Below, piece by piece: positions 1-9,320 of a DNA stretch of 64,000 nt (within the stretch, counting starts at the first letter, position 1; each line of letters starts with the position of its first letter). The notes beneath the pieces are model-generated. The model did no database searches, was not told the DNA's origin, and saw nothing but the letters and a program-made list of their open reading frames with translations. Made by a program: the position numbers and the translations under genes. This DNA comes from an uncultured Cyclobacteriaceae bacterium (GTDB taxonomy: Bacteria; Bacteroidota; Bacteroidia; Cytophagales; Cyclobacteriaceae): assembly GCA_947492745.1 (NCBI GenBank), contig CANLOE010000021.1:1-64000 (forward strand), given 5' to 3'.

Positions 1-111
1 CTGCGTTGACAATCCTCGGGATAGCGCTGCTATCCCTGCGGTTCCCGCCTTGATTGAAACAAAATGACCAGCGGAATGAATCTTATACGACATTTGAAAC
101 CCAAATTTGTA
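1..111 (+). mobile_element. Family A MITE-like element, left end outside window
   Basis: Right two thirds of a family A element; the full unit is about 159 bp. It contains the central hairpin GGATAGC-GCT-GCTATCC and ends AAATTTGTA, followed by TTA, the usual 3-bp target copy. It is non-coding. Seven more copies are annotated at 16779, 25041, 26470, 27667, 29206, 51731 and 63635. Confidence 0.85.
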
Positions 112-245
112 TTAAACCCTCGTGACGAAGTCCCAACGCATGATTCGGGTTTATCTGTTTTTTTTATGGAATCAGCGAATTATCATTTCATGAACTCCAT
201 TGAAAATGGAACACCGTAGTGAACTAAATGCATCATCCAGATTAA

Positions 246-414
246 ACCCCAATTGATCAATAGAGAACCTATTCTGCGCATAAATAGCTTCAAAATCAGT
301 GGCTTTACACTACGTAGGTGCGTCATCTTAGTGATACAAAAGCCTCCTCTACTAAACCACTGATTTTATTACTCTTTACGTTCTCATCACGAAATCCTAT
401 CGATCAATTGGGGT
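246..414 (-). mobile_element. Family C MITE-like element
   Basis: A 169-bp palindromic element bounded by ACCCCAATTGATCAATAG and its inverted partner, with internal inverted arms around AATCAG(T/C)GG. It is flanked on both sides by TAA (243-245 and 415-417), a 3-bp target duplication. Related copies are at 11731, 17128, 24963, 44720 and 63428. Confidence 0.8.
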
Positions 415-433
415 TAAAGCATTATCTTAATAG

Positions 434-471
434 AAAAAGCTGCTCGGGCAAGATGTTCGAGCAGCTTTTTT
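434..471 (+). terminator. Rho-independent terminator
   Basis: A 12-bp stem (AAAAGCTGCTCG pairing with CGAGCAGCTTTT) with an 11-nt loop is followed by a T run. It probably terminates a plus-strand gene lying upstream of the window, now separated from it by the family A and C insertions. Confidence 0.7.
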
Positions 472-512
472 CACCAAAACGCTATTGATCTAGGGGAGCT
501 AATGAGCAATAA

Positions 513-679
513 ACCCAAAATGTCCATTAGAAAATCTATTCCGGACTTAACTGACTTCAAACCAGTAAATGAATGCGTTTTTTGAATTCACCGTAGCGGT
601 GCTACGCTGAACCCAAGAAAACGCACTGATGTATTGCCATTTAAGTCCTCATGACGAAGTTCCAACAAACATTTTGGGA
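513..679 (-). mobile_element. Family B MITE-like element
   Basis: A 167-bp element with ends ACCCAAAATG and CATTTTGGGA and a central hairpin CGTAGC-GGT-GCTACG carried on long imperfect arms. It is flanked by TAA on each side (510-512 and 680-682). It has the same length as the copies at 24764, 26632 and 51552. Confidence 0.85.
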
Positions 680-788
680 TAAGAGGTTTTGTATGATACT
701 ATTCATTCTCTATACCCCATCTATCCATTCCTTTCCTCTTTACTCGTTATCAATTTTACTTTTTGTTCGAAAATGAAAAGGGATGAGT

Positions 789-1757
789 TCAGCCGTCATG
801 ATCTCTACCCTCGATGTGTTTCCTCTTCCATGAATCGATTTCTCTTTGTCGCTCTTCCAACTCTTCTTTCGTAGGCTCATAAGCTATCAATCCATTCAAG
901 TCAGGCTGGCCTGCATCCACCCAACAGGTATACCAGAAGTTCCCTATCATTTTTATGGAAGAGCGCATCTGGCGTTCTACCATTCCATGTAGCGCTTTAT
1001 GGTAGGCTAAGGAAAAGTCCTTACTGTAAACCCTCACTGTGGTCGCTCCCCTTGTCTCATAGCTGTATTTTTTATCTGTACCGAACTCGGTGCTAATTCG
1101 ACGTTCTTCGGCAAAAACAGTATCCAATGCGCAATGAGCACTAACTATTGCTTTCCATGCCTCCATTTGCGGTTCTTTTAGGTAAGAGGCCCTACCTATG
1201 AAAAAGTCATACTGACCTGAGTATAGCTCGGGCATTCTGGACTCCCAGAACCCATGTATCCCTACCTGCCCCGTCAGTTGTCCGTTGTAATTTTCAGTGG
1301 TATGCAATGGAACATGCGCATCACCGATGTAATGTCCCAAATCAGCGGAAAGACGTAGTATGTTCTTGACATCTTTTTTCAGGAATGCATTGGTCAGCTG
1401 GTATCTGACTTTGTCGATATTCCATGGCACGATACCATAAGCTTTTAAAGTGTCCTCACTATGGATTGCTACCGCTGCTTTCCAATACCTGGGCAAGGTA
1501 TAGAGCGCACTGTCACCATATACGTCCAAGTCGATATAATGCTTAGCGGCCTCACCTTCTACTGCATACCTCCTGCGGTCCGGGTTAACGGCGTTTTCCG
1601 TCAGGTAGCGTATATGATGCTTATAGAATCCTATCATCTCCTCGGGGAGCGTAAATACAGCCAGTCGATTGATCTTTTGATGTGCATAAAACCCCCAAGT
1701 CCAGCCTGTGCCATTCGCAAAAAGAAGTAGTAAAACGCATAAAAGTCCTTTTCTCAT
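789..1757 (-). CDS. Secreted S1/P1 nuclease / zinc-dependent phospholipase C-like protein
   Basis: A protein of about 322 residues. The start is placed at 1757 because the sequence from there (MRKGLLCVLLLLF) is a good signal peptide; an ATG 27 bp upstream in frame is possible. After the signal comes WGFYAHQ, matching the N-terminal Trp-His zinc ligands of the S1/P1 nuclease and phospholipase C fold. Further ligands are visible in KHYIDLD, in GHYIGDAHVPLH (HxxxD followed by His) and in GIHGFWE. Known members are trinuclear zinc enzymes that cleave single-stranded nucleic acids or phosphate esters outside the cytoplasm; which substrate applies here cannot be told. Bacteroidota often carry such a gene near housekeeping loci. 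It is divergent from rpsT, with about 150 bp between them. Confidence 0.8.
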   Translation of the reverse strand: MRKGLLCVLLLLFANGTGWTWGFYAHQKINRLAVFTLPEEMIGFYKHHIRYLTENAVNPDRRRYAVEGEAAKHYIDLDVYGDSALYTLPRYWKAAVAIHSEDTLKAYGIVPWNIDKVRYQLTNAFLKKDVKNILRLSADLGHYIGDAHVPLHTTENYNGQLTGQVGIHGFWESRMPELYSGQYDFFIGRASYLKEPQMEAWKAIVSAHCALDTVFAEERRISTEFGTDKKYSYETRGATTVRVYSKDFSLAYHKALHGMVERQMRSSIKMIGNFWYTCWVDAGQPDLNGLIAYEPTKEELEERQREIDSWKRKHIEGRDHDG

Positions 1758-1835
1758 TATTCCTGTGATGTAGTATTCCGACATACATCAATATAACTAG
1801 AAAGAAGAAAATATAGAAGTATTACAAAGTATGAT

Positions 1836-1866
1836 TTTGTAATAGTGGAAAAAATCGCTATCTTCG
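1836..1866 (+). promoter_or_regulatory. Bacteroidota-type promoter of rpsT
   Basis: TTTG at 1836-1839 and TATCTTCG at 1859-1866 are separated by 19 nt. This fits the Bacteroidota sigma-ABfr consensus TTTG-N19-TAnnTTTG with one mismatch in the -7 box. The predicted transcript starts about 30 nt upstream of the rpsT ATG. Confidence 0.75.
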
Positions 1867-1905
1867 CATTCTGAAATTAAAAAAACGGAAGTGAATTAAT
1901 TTACT

Positions 1906-2157
1906 ATGGCAAATCATAAATCAGCATTAAAAAGGATTCGCTCTAACAATGCAAAGCGTTTAAGAAACAGGTACCAGCACAAAACAACAAGGACTTTCAT
2001 CAAGAAGCTGGAAAGTACTACTGATAAGACAGAGGCGCAGGAATTATTAAAGACGGTAACGGGCATGATTGATAAGCTGGCAAAGAGGAATATCATCCAT
2101 AAAAACAAAGCCGCCAACAATAAGTCAAGACTAGCTCAACTGGTCAATAGCTTGTAG
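1906..2157 (+). CDS. rpsT: 30S ribosomal protein S20
   Basis: 83 residues, a normal length for bS20. The sequence opens MANHKSALKRIRSNNAKRLRN, which is the typical Lys/Arg-rich N-terminus of S20, and continues with basic helices that bind 16S rRNA in the 30S body. The gene has its own promoter (1836-1866) and a strong terminator (2182-2210), so it is a monocistronic unit. Nothing unusual. Confidence 0.98.
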   Translation: MANHKSALKRIRSNNAKRLRNRYQHKTTRTFIKKLESTTDKTEAQELLKTVTGMIDKLAKRNIIHKNKAANNKSRLAQLVNSL

Positions 2158-2181
2158 GCACAAGAAAAATAATTTAATTAA

Positions 2182-2210
2182 AACCTTGTCTTTCCAGACA
2201 AGGTTTTTTT
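2182..2210 (+). terminator. rpsT rho-independent terminator
   Basis: A perfect 9-bp stem (AACCTTGTC with GACAAGGTT), a 6-nt loop and a run of seven T. It ends only 10 bp before the GTG start of radC, so radC is either read through or has a promoter inside this short stretch. Confidence 0.9.
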
Positions 2211-2219
2211 ATTTCGGGC

Positions 2220-2918
2220 GTGGAGGAATCAAGAAAGTATAGCACTATCAAGCAGTGGGCGGAAGAAGATCGCCCCAGAGAGAAGTTGTTAATGAAAGGC
2301 CGTCAAGCCCTTTCCGATGCAGAATTGATAGGCATACTCATTGGCTCAGGTACCGCTTCTATGAGTGCCATAGATGTCGCCAAGTCCATACTTATCCACA
2401 ATGACAATAACCTCAACAGTTTGGCCAAGTTGAGTGTAAAGGACCTTACGCGTTTTAAAGGTATCGGTGAGGCCAAAGCCATCAATATCATCAGCGCGCT
2501 CGAACTGGGCAGAAGGCGGGCCTCCAGTACTCCCGAAAAGAAAATCAAAATCACTAGTGCAAAAGATGCCTATGATGCGATGAGGCCTGAGCTCTTGGAC
2601 TTGGCCCATGAGGAATTCTGGGTCATCCTACTCAATCGGGGCAATCAGATTATCAAAAAACAGCCCATTAGTGCCGGGGGCGTTTCCGGGACGGTGGCCG
2701 ACCCGAAAATCATCTTCAAATCTGCCCTGGACCTGTTAAGTTCCAATATAATTCTGGTCCACAATCATCCCTCAGGCAATATCAAACCGAGCAAAGCAGA
2801 CATCCAACTTACAGAAAAACTAAAATCGGCGGGCGACTTGCTGGATATTAGCGTATTGGACCATATTATATTTACCGATGAAAATTACTTCAGCTTTGCT
2901 AATGAAAATCTACTTTGA
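2220..2918 (+). CDS. radC: RadC family JAB1/MPN-domain protein
   Basis: 232 residues starting at GTG 2220; the next ATG (codon 26) would cut into the conserved IKQWAEEDRPREKLL start of the family. The N-terminal third is a helix-hairpin-helix UPF0758 region (RFKGIGEAKAINI). The C-terminal half is a JAB1/MPN metalloprotease-like domain with the zinc motif HNHPSGNIKPSKAD (HxH...S...D). The historical link of RadC to DNA repair is weak; the biochemical role of the family is not settled. A 30-codon frame starts inside its last codons (see 2902-2994). Confidence 0.92.
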   Translation: MEESRKYSTIKQWAEEDRPREKLLMKGRQALSDAELIGILIGSGTASMSAIDVAKSILIHNDNNLNSLAKLSVKDLTRFKGIGEAKAINIISALELGRRRASSTPEKKIKITSAKDAYDAMRPELLDLAHEEFWVILLNRGNQIIKKQPISAGGVSGTVADPKIIFKSALDLLSSNIILVHNHPSGNIKPSKADIQLTEKLKSAGDLLDISVLDHIIFTDENYFSFANENLL

Positions 2919-2994
2919 CCCCATACGGGACCTGGTTGTTTCCTCTAAAAAAGATATTCCATACAGTCTTATTGATAATCTCGACCTGCTATGA
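2902..2994 (+). CDS. Possible 30-codon coupling ORF between radC and DUF1684 gene
   Basis: ATG at 2902 overlaps the end of radC by 17 bp. The frame runs for 30 codons and stops with TGA in an ATGA overlap with the start of the next gene (2991-2994). The predicted peptide (MKIYFDPIRDLVV...) has a balanced composition. I do not recognise it. The exact stop-start overlap suggests translational coupling or the remnant of a gene; it may also be chance. Confidence 0.3.
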   Translation: MKIYFDPIRDLVVSSKKDIPYSLIDNLDLL

Positions 2995-3602
2995 AAAAAA
3001 ACAAACTGATTTTTCTTTTCTCTATACTTATTCTGGCAGTCATTTTCGTATATTCTTTTCAGGGCGGGGAAAGCGACAGTGCCTATATCGAGCGTATCGA
3101 AAAGGAGAGAGAAGATAAGGATAGGTTTATGAGAACCAGTGAGGAATCACCTTTTGTCGGAAATACGGAAAACTATAAAGGTCTTGAGTTCTTTGCGCCC
3201 AATCCCACCTACAAGGTCAATGCACGTTTCGAAAAAACAGAAGAAGGCCAGCGTTTGACCCTTCCCACCAGTGATGGTAAGTCGAGAGACTATCTGGAGT
3301 ACGGTTATGCCTCTTTTGAACTGAATGGAAAAGAGAACCGACTATTAGTATTGGAGGACGTAAGCAATGATGAGGAGGGCCTAAAGCTCTTCCTCGCCTT
3401 TGGAGATGCCACCAGCACCATTTCCACTTATGGTGGCGGACGGTACCTGGACCTAAAGCATTCGGGTGGCCGCAATATCCTTATCGATTTCAATCAAGCC
3501 TACAATCCCTATTGCGCCTACTCGGAAACTTTCAGCTGCCCGCTCCCACCTAGAGAAAACCTACTGGGAATCAGCATAGAAGCCGGTGAAAAAAACTATT
3601 GA
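2991..3602 (+). CDS. DUF1684 family protein, membrane-anchored or secreted
   Basis: 203 residues. An N-terminal hydrophobic segment (about residues 5-22, LIFLFSILILAVIFVYSF) is a signal anchor. The rest matches DUF1684: SPF near residue 48, a GLEFFAPNPTYKV block, YLEYGYASFEL, TYGGGRYLDL and the diagnostic C-terminal run DFNQAYNPYCAYSETFSC followed by PLPPREN. The family is widespread in Bacteroidota and Actinobacteria and has no defined reaction; the conserved Cys and Asn residues are suggestive of a binding or catalytic site. It lies downstream of radC and may be co-transcribed with it. Confidence 0.88.
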   Translation: MKKNKLIFLFSILILAVIFVYSFQGGESDSAYIERIEKEREDKDRFMRTSEESPFVGNTENYKGLEFFAPNPTYKVNARFEKTEEGQRLTLPTSDGKSRDYLEYGYASFELNGKENRLLVLEDVSNDEEGLKLFLAFGDATSTISTYGGGRYLDLKHSGGRNILIDFNQAYNPYCAYSETFSCPLPPRENLLGISIEAGEKNY

Positions 3603-4018
3603 AACAGACTGTTACCAGTCGGGGCCAATTTCAGGCATTTCTGAAATTACGCGGACCGAAACCCAAATCCACTACTATATTGGTTCTTTGCTGTTCCATA
3701 CATGGGTTTTCCCATCTAAAACAGTTGAGCATAGGACGGTATCCCGCCCTCCCATTTGGCCACCTAGGGGGTAATGTAAAATCCAATTGAGATTTTGAGT
3801 CAAAAAAACAGGTAATAGGCTAAAATGCTTTTTTGAAATCCTTACTTTTGCGAATCAATAGGGATACCGCCCTATGAAAGGGGCTATTTTCGGAAATGGC
3901 ATAGGTTCTTTAGTACCTTACAAACCATCGAGAAGACCTGCCTATCCCCCCTTGCCTCAGCACGGGGGAATTGACGAAAGGAAATACACTGTTCGCAACG
4001 GATAAAAAACGACAACCA
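3603..4018 (+). other. Non-coding gap before pheT with an inverted-repeat pair
   Basis: No convincing gene. The stretch holds an inverted repeat (ATAGGACGGTATCCC at 3731-3745 against GGGATACCGCCCTAT at 3861-3875, one mismatch) and, just inside it, a candidate -7 box TACTTTTG (3843-3850) that could serve pheT, though I see no TTTG at the right distance upstream. Confidence 0.5.
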
Positions 4019-6433
4019 ATGAAGATATCACTACAATGGCTCAAAGACTATATCGACCTCAGTGAAACGCCCGAAAAAATAAGTGAGTTACTCACCTCCT
4101 CGGGACTTGAAGTAGAACACTTAGAGGATTTCGAAGTTGTGGAAGGAGGGCTAAAGGGTCTGGTCATCGGAGAAGTACTGAGTTGTGAAAAACATCCCAA
4201 TGCCGACAAGCTTCGAGTCACCACCGTCGATATCGGCACTGACAGCCCTTCTCCAATTGTATGTGGCGCTCCCAATGTGGGCAGGGGCCAAAAGGTCATC
4301 GTTGCCACTATAGGAGCTACATTGTACCCTAAAGGGCATGAGTCTTTCAAAATCAAAAAAGCAAAAATCAGAGGTGAGGTTTCCGAAGGCATGATTTGTG
4401 CCGAAGATGAGATAGGCATGGGAGAAAGTCATGACGGTATCATGGTACTGGATACTTCTCTGCCCAATGGCACCCCTGCGGCGGCCTATTTCGGATTATC
4501 ATCGGACAAGGTCTATGAGATCGGCCTTACTCCCAATAGAGCGGATGCTACCTCACATATCGGTGTGGCAAGAGACCTAAAGGCCTTGTTGCAAAGAGAC
4601 ATCCAGTGGCCCAGTGTTCGGGATTTCAAAGTAGACAATACCGATCGCACTATACAGGTGAGTGTAGAACATGCCGAGGCCTGCCCTAGGTATGTCGGCT
4701 TAAGTCTCAGCGGCATAAAAGTAGGTCCTTCTCCGGAGTGGATGCAAAACCGTCTGCGCGCTATAGGGATAGGCCCCATCAACAATATCGTGGATATCAC
4801 AAATTATGTTCTGCACGAGACGGGCCAACCTCTCCACGCCTTCGATGCCGATAAAATCGTGGGCGATAAGGTATTCGTAAAGACGCTCAAAGAGGGGACC
4901 CCCTTCGTCACATTGGACGAAAAGGAACGGAAATTGAACGGCCATGATCTCATGATCTGTAACAGTGAAAAACCGATGTGTATCGCAGGGGTTTTTGGGG
5001 GCCTACACTCCGGTATCAGCAACAGCACCCAGCATGTCTTTCTTGAGAGTGCTTATTTTTCAGCCGATTCCATACGTAGGACTTCACTGCGCCATCAACT
5101 GAAAACAGATGCCTCCTTCAGGTATGAGCGGGGTACCGACCCCAATATCCTTATATATGCAGTAAAAAGGGCCGCCCTGCTCATTCAAGAAATTGCGGGA
5201 GGAAAGGTTTCATCAGAGATATCGGACACCCACCCCGAAGCATTTTCGGATTTTCAGGTAGCGATGCGCTTTAGGAACATCAAGCGGCTGATCGGTAAGG
5301 AAATCCCGAAAGAAGAAATTTTCACCATACTTGAAGCTCTGGACATAAAAGCTGTCGCTATCGACGAGGAGGGGTTTACTGCTGTAGTACCGCCTTATCG
5401 TGTAGACGTACAGAGAGAGGCCGATGTTATCGAGGAGATATTGAGAATATATGGTTTTGATAATATCGAAATACCTCCATTCGTCTCCAGCGATATGCTC
5501 GCGGAGTTCCCTAGCCTAAATCGTGATAAAGAACAAAAAGCCATCACTGAGCTATTGAGTGCAAAGGGTTATTATGAAATCATCACCAACTCCCTGACAA
5601 AGCAAGGGTATGCAGAGAACGCAGAACACTTGAACGGAGATCATAGCGTTTTGATGCTGAATCCACTGAGCGAAGATCTGAGTGCCCTTAGACAAAGCCT
5701 GCTTCCCACAGGATTAGAGGTCTTGGCCCATAATATCAACAGAAGACAAAAAGACTTGAAGCTGTTTGAGTTTGGGAAGCAATATTTTCTAAGGGACGGA
5801 AAATATAGAGAGGAGAACAGACTGGCGCTGTTCCTCTCGGGAAATCACAACAGCACTCACTGGGCAGGGCCCGACGAACCCAATTCGATATATCACCTTG
5901 CCGGTATGGTTCAGGCCATCCTGCACAAGTCATCGTTGACGGGGTTTTCGCAGGAGACGGTATCCCACCCCTACTTCGCCCAATGTATGGAAATCAATAT
6001 CGGCCAGAAGAATCTAGTAAGGCTGGGCTCCGTGGCCCCTTCCGTTGCCAAACAGTTCGACATCAAACAGGATGTTTTCTATGCTGACCTGGACTGGGAC
6101 CTGCTTTTGAAAAAAATATCCAACGACGTCGTATACTACGATGTCCCCAAATTCCCTGAAGTTCGAAGGGACCTCTCCCTTGTTATCGATTCCGGTACCG
6201 AATTCGAATCCATCAAAAAACTGGCGGGTAAACGAGGTGGTAAATCCCTAAAGAACATCCATGCTTTCGACGTCTACGAAGGCGATAAAATAGACGAAGG
6301 AAAAAAAGCTTATGCTATCAGTTTTATACTACAGGACGAAGAAAAAACGTTAACGGATAAGGCCATTGATAAGACAATGAGCAAGTTGATTCAGGCTTTT
6401 GAGACCGAACTGGGCGCTATAATAAGGAAATAG
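4019..6433 (+). CDS. pheT: Phenylalanine--tRNA ligase beta subunit
   Basis: 804 residues from the ATG at 4019, which gives the family start MKISLQWLKDYIDL; an in-frame start 48 bp upstream only adds an unrelated tail. Domains in order: EMAP-type tRNA-binding OB fold (about 40-150), B3/B4 editing domain (about 210-375), B5 (about 400-475), catalytic-like core (about 490-690) and the C-terminal ferredoxin-fold anticodon-binding domain (FPEVRRDLSLVID onward). With PheS it charges tRNA-Phe in the cytoplasm. The alpha subunit gene is not in this window, as is common in Bacteroidota. Length is normal. Confidence 0.97.
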   Translation: MKISLQWLKDYIDLSETPEKISELLTSSGLEVEHLEDFEVVEGGLKGLVIGEVLSCEKHPNADKLRVTTVDIGTDSPSPIVCGAPNVGRGQKVIVATIGATLYPKGHESFKIKKAKIRGEVSEGMICAEDEIGMGESHDGIMVLDTSLPNGTPAAAYFGLSSDKVYEIGLTPNRADATSHIGVARDLKALLQRDIQWPSVRDFKVDNTDRTIQVSVEHAEACPRYVGLSLSGIKVGPSPEWMQNRLRAIGIGPINNIVDITNYVLHETGQPLHAFDADKIVGDKVFVKTLKEGTPFVTLDEKERKLNGHDLMICNSEKPMCIAGVFGGLHSGISNSTQHVFLESAYFSADSIRRTSLRHQLKTDASFRYERGTDPNILIYAVKRAALLIQEIAGGKVSSEISDTHPEAFSDFQVAMRFRNIKRLIGKEIPKEEIFTILEALDIKAVAIDEEGFTAVVPPYRVDVQREADVIEEILRIYGFDNIEIPPFVSSDMLAEFPSLNRDKEQKAITELLSAKGYYEIITNSLTKQGYAENAEHLNGDHSVLMLNPLSEDLSALRQSLLPTGLEVLAHNINRRQKDLKLFEFGKQYFLRDGKYREENRLALFLSGNHNSTHWAGPDEPNSIYHLAGMVQAILHKSSLTGFSQETVSHPYFAQCMEINIGQKNLVRLGSVAPSVAKQFDIKQDVFYADLDWDLLLKKISNDVVYYDVPKFPEVRRDLSLVIDSGTEFESIKKLAGKRGGKSLKNIHAFDVYEGDKIDEGKKAYAISFILQDEEKTLTDKAIDKTMSKLIQAFETELGAIIRK

Positions 6434-7013
6434 TAAAGGTTTATGGGAAAAGCCCTATTGAACGCTACATTGTTTTCCCTTATATTGCCTTTTCCGATGA
6501 TAATCCATGCACTATCGCGACCATGGATTCAACGCAGAGAAAGTAGTTTGAAATAGGGTATGCTTTCCCGACAAAGGCATTTTGCTTTGTTCGGCATTTT
6601 TGACCTGAATCGAAAATCAGAATGTATACGTTTTATCCGATACCAATTCGTCCAATGAATGGTAAAAGTAAAGCCTTACAGTCAATGGTCTTTGGAATCA
6701 GTCTCTAAAGTCATGTTCCCCTAAGATGCCATAACCCATTTTCAAGTGTTTAGGTTCTTACTTAGCACATCGTTGACTCGGCTGTGGTATAGGGTCAGGA
6801 CAAACGGAAGAAGGTCCCACAAAGGCATTCTGCTAAACAAGATCGCTTAGTCTGCGGTCTTGTTTGATAAAATCAGACAAAACCAATGTCCATGGAAGCT
6901 CAATTCGCCATGGGTATGTAGCACTAAAGTATGTCATTGTTAGCGACATAAGCTATAACCAGGTCTGTGAAAGAGTAATCTTCATAGCCTTAATGCATTA
7001 GAAAAATAAGAGA
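6434..7013 (+). other. 580-bp non-coding gap with structured segments
   Basis: Contains a terminator (6568-6601) and a second hairpin (6835-6865: AAACAAGATCGC pairing with GCGGTCTTGTTT). No ORF is convincing, and none of the repeat families is recognisable. A small RNA is possible: 6S RNA is known beside zapA in some bacteria. I could not fold or confirm it. Confidence 0.4.
6568..6601 (+). terminator. Terminator downstream of pheT
   Basis: Hairpin CCGACAAAG...CTTTGTTCGG with a short loop, followed by five T. It lies about 130 bp past the pheT stop, so it could end either a long pheT 3' UTR or a separate short transcript. Confidence 0.6.
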
Positions 7014-7310
7014 ATGAAGCAAGATGAACTGAAATCAAACCTGCAGACCCTTGAAAGAAAGGTAAAACTCCTTCTGGGAGAACACCGCTCAATACAGGAG
7101 GAGGTGGTTTTTCTCCAAAACGAGAACGATGCCCTTAGATTGGAATTAAAAACAAGGGAAGAGCAGGTCAGCGACTTTCAAAATAAGATTAAAATCACTA
7201 AAATTGTAAGCAATATAGATACAGAAGACGGAGAAGCTTCTGAGCTGAAAAGGAAAATAGATGATTATATCAAAGAGATTGACAAATGCATAGCTCATTT
7301 GAGCAAATAA
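7014..7310 (+). CDS. Small coiled-coil protein upstream of ZapA (ZapB-like)
   Basis: 98 residues, almost entirely heptad-rich helix (ELKSNLQTLERKVKLLLGE, then LQNENDALRLELKTREEQV) with a short acidic break near residue 72. No enzymatic motif. Bacteroidota commonly encode a short coiled-coil protein directly before zapA; a role in divisome assembly analogous to ZapB is inferred from position and structure only. The gene is 22 bp from zapA and surely in its operon. Confidence 0.75.
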   Translation: MKQDELKSNLQTLERKVKLLLGEHRSIQEEVVFLQNENDALRLELKTREEQVSDFQNKIKITKIVSNIDTEDGEASELKRKIDDYIKEIDKCIAHLSK

Positions 7311-7332
7311 CACACATATAGTACAACCTTTG

Positions 7333-7617
7333 ATGGAGGAACTTTCAATAAAAATAAAGATAGCCGATCGCGAATATCCAATGCGAGTAAAACCAGAGGA
7401 TGAGGCTAGGGTACGGGGAGCAGGGAAGATGATCAATGAGAAAATGAAAGTCTACAGGGAGCAGTTTGGAATAGATGACAAACAGGATTTACTAGCTATG
7501 GTAGCTTTCGATAGTTTGATTGACAAGATAGAAACCGAAGAAAAGCAAGAGAATACCGATGAAAGTGTTTTGGAGCGTATAAAACACCTCAATCAAATCC
7601 TCTCTCAATCGCTTTGA
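7333..7617 (+). CDS. zapA: Cell division protein ZapA
   Basis: 94 residues starting at ATG 7333; a TTG codon just before it is less likely. The N-terminal half (LSIKIKIADREYPMRV, then ARVRGAGKMINEKM) matches the globular ZapA head, and the C-terminal half is a coiled coil ending in LNQILSQSL. ZapA binds and bundles FtsZ filaments at midcell. Context supports it: coiled-coil partner upstream, rny downstream. Confidence 0.88.
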   Translation: MEELSIKIKIADREYPMRVKPEDEARVRGAGKMINEKMKVYREQFGIDDKQDLLAMVAFDSLIDKIETEEKQENTDESVLERIKHLNQILSQSL

Positions 7618-7741
7618 TATTCCTCCTTTGCACGATACATATGATGGGTGTTCAATTTATTTTTTTGTTTTGCCCTACTTCTTTACAGTTTTTTCCTTCC
7701 CGCCCTATCTGTATGCTTGTTTCACTTAAACAATACAGCTA

Positions 7742-9304
7742 ATGGATACTATTTACCTCGTTGTCATAGGCCTTGTGGCTTTGGGCGTGGGCATTTTTAT
7801 TGGAAAAATAATTTTTGCCAAAAACCACCAACAGAAAGAGGAGGAAGCGAAGGAGAAAGCCAAACTTATCATAAAAGAAGCTGAAATCTCAGCCGAGAAC
7901 ACTAAGAAGGACAAGATTCTAGAGGCAAAGGAAAGATTCCTGAAACTAAAAACGGAGTTTGAAGAAGAGGCAAGTCGTAAGAAGAACCAGATTATCAGTA
8001 ATGAAAATAAGCTGAAACAAAGAGAACAGCTTCTCTCCAAGGAAATACAACAGAACAAGAGAACGGAAGCCGAGCTGGAGAGTACAAAGGAGAATCTTTC
8101 CGCTCAAATGGATATCGTCAGGAAAAAGAAAGCGGAACTCGAGAAGTTCAATGAGCAGAAAGCCAGTGTTCTGGAGAAAATCGCTAACCTCACTGTGGAT
8201 GAGGCCCGGGAACAGCTGATGGAGACACTTAAAGATGAGGCACAGAGCAAAGCCTCTTCTCATATCAAGGATATTCTAGAAGAAGCAAAACTGACCGCTA
8301 CAAAACAGGCGAAAAAGGTAGTCATCGAAACCATACAAAGAACAGCCACAGAGCATGCTATCGAAAACTGTGTTTCTATTTTCAACATAGAAAGTGATGA
8401 TATCAAAGGCAAGATCATCGGTAGAGAGGGGAGAAATATCAGAGCGCTGGAAGCTGCTACGGGTGTGGAAATCATTGTAGACGATACCCCGGAAGCTATC
8501 ATTATTTCTGGCTTCGACCCCGTAAGGAGAGAGATAGCGCGGCTATCTCTGCACCGCTTGGTCACGGATGGTAGAATCCATCCCGCACGTATCGAAGAAA
8601 TCGTGGCTAAGACTACCAAGAATATAGAAGAAGAAATCGTCGAAACGGGGGAAAGAACAGTTATCGATCTGGGCATTCATGGAGTGCATCCTGAGTTGAT
8701 TAAAATGGTCGGCCGGATGAGGTTCCGTTCATCTTATGGACAGAATTTGCTACAACATTCCAGAGAAGTGGCCAATCTATGTGCCATTATGGCCTCAGAA
8801 CTGGGGCTGAACCCTAAACAGGCAAAAAGAGCCGGACTTCTTCACGATATAGGAAAAGTATGGCCCGAGGAACCCGAGAAGCCGCATGCCATACTCGGGA
8901 TGGAACTGGCCAAAAAGTATAAAGAACATAATAATGTGTGTAATGCCATAGGAGCGCATCATGATGAAATCGAGATGACAGCGCTCATCTCCCCTATCAT
9001 CCAGGCCTGTGATGCCATATCCGGAGCAAGACCGGGAGCAAGAAGGGAAGTTATGGAATCCTATATCAAGCGACTGAAAGAACTAGAGTCCTTGGCCCTT
9101 GGCTTTGACGGTGTCAACAAGTGTTATGCGATACAAGCAGGTAGAGAGCTGCGCGTGATGGTAGATGCCGATAACGTAACAGATGATAAGGCCGGGCATC
9201 TCTCTTTTGAAATCTCACAAAAAATAGAAAAAGACATGCAGTACCCAGGTCAGATCAAAGTAACGGTAATCCGTGAAATGCGCTCGGTAGCCTATGCCAA
9301 ATAA
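7742..9304 (+). CDS. rny: Ribonuclease Y
   Basis: 520 residues, normal for the family. An N-terminal transmembrane helix (about residues 3-22) is followed by a long charged coiled coil (about 30-200), a KH RNA-binding domain ([15 protein letters not shown], about 225-270) and an HD phosphohydrolase domain with the metal motif LLHDIGK (about 365-371). RNase Y is a membrane-tethered endonuclease that starts mRNA decay. It follows zapA by 125 bp and is probably the last gene of that unit; a family D element begins 16 bp after its stop. Confidence 0.97.
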   Translation: MDTIYLVVIGLVALGVGIFIGKIIFAKNHQQKEEEAKEKAKLIIKEAEISAENTKKDKILEAKERFLKLKTEFEEEASRKKNQIISNENKLKQREQLLSKEIQQNKRTEAELESTKENLSAQMDIVRKKKAELEKFNEQKASVLEKIANLTVDEAREQLMETLKDEAQSKASSHIKDILEEAKLTATKQAKKVVIETIQRTATEHAIENCVSIFNIESDDIKGKIIGREGRNIRALEAATGVEIIVDDTPEAIIISGFDPVRREIARLSLHRLVTDGRIHPARIEEIVAKTTKNIEEEIVETGERTVIDLGIHGVHPELIKMVGRMRFRSSYGQNLLQHSREVANLCAIMASELGLNPKQAKRAGLLHDIGKVWPEEPEKPHAILGMELAKKYKEHNNVCNAIGAHHDEIEMTALISPIIQACDAISGARPGARREVMESYIKRLKELESLALGFDGVNKCYAIQAGRELRVMVDADNVTDDKAGHLSFEISQKIEKDMQYPGQIKVTVIREMRSVAYAK

Positions 9305-9320
9305 CCTAACCCTATACTTA

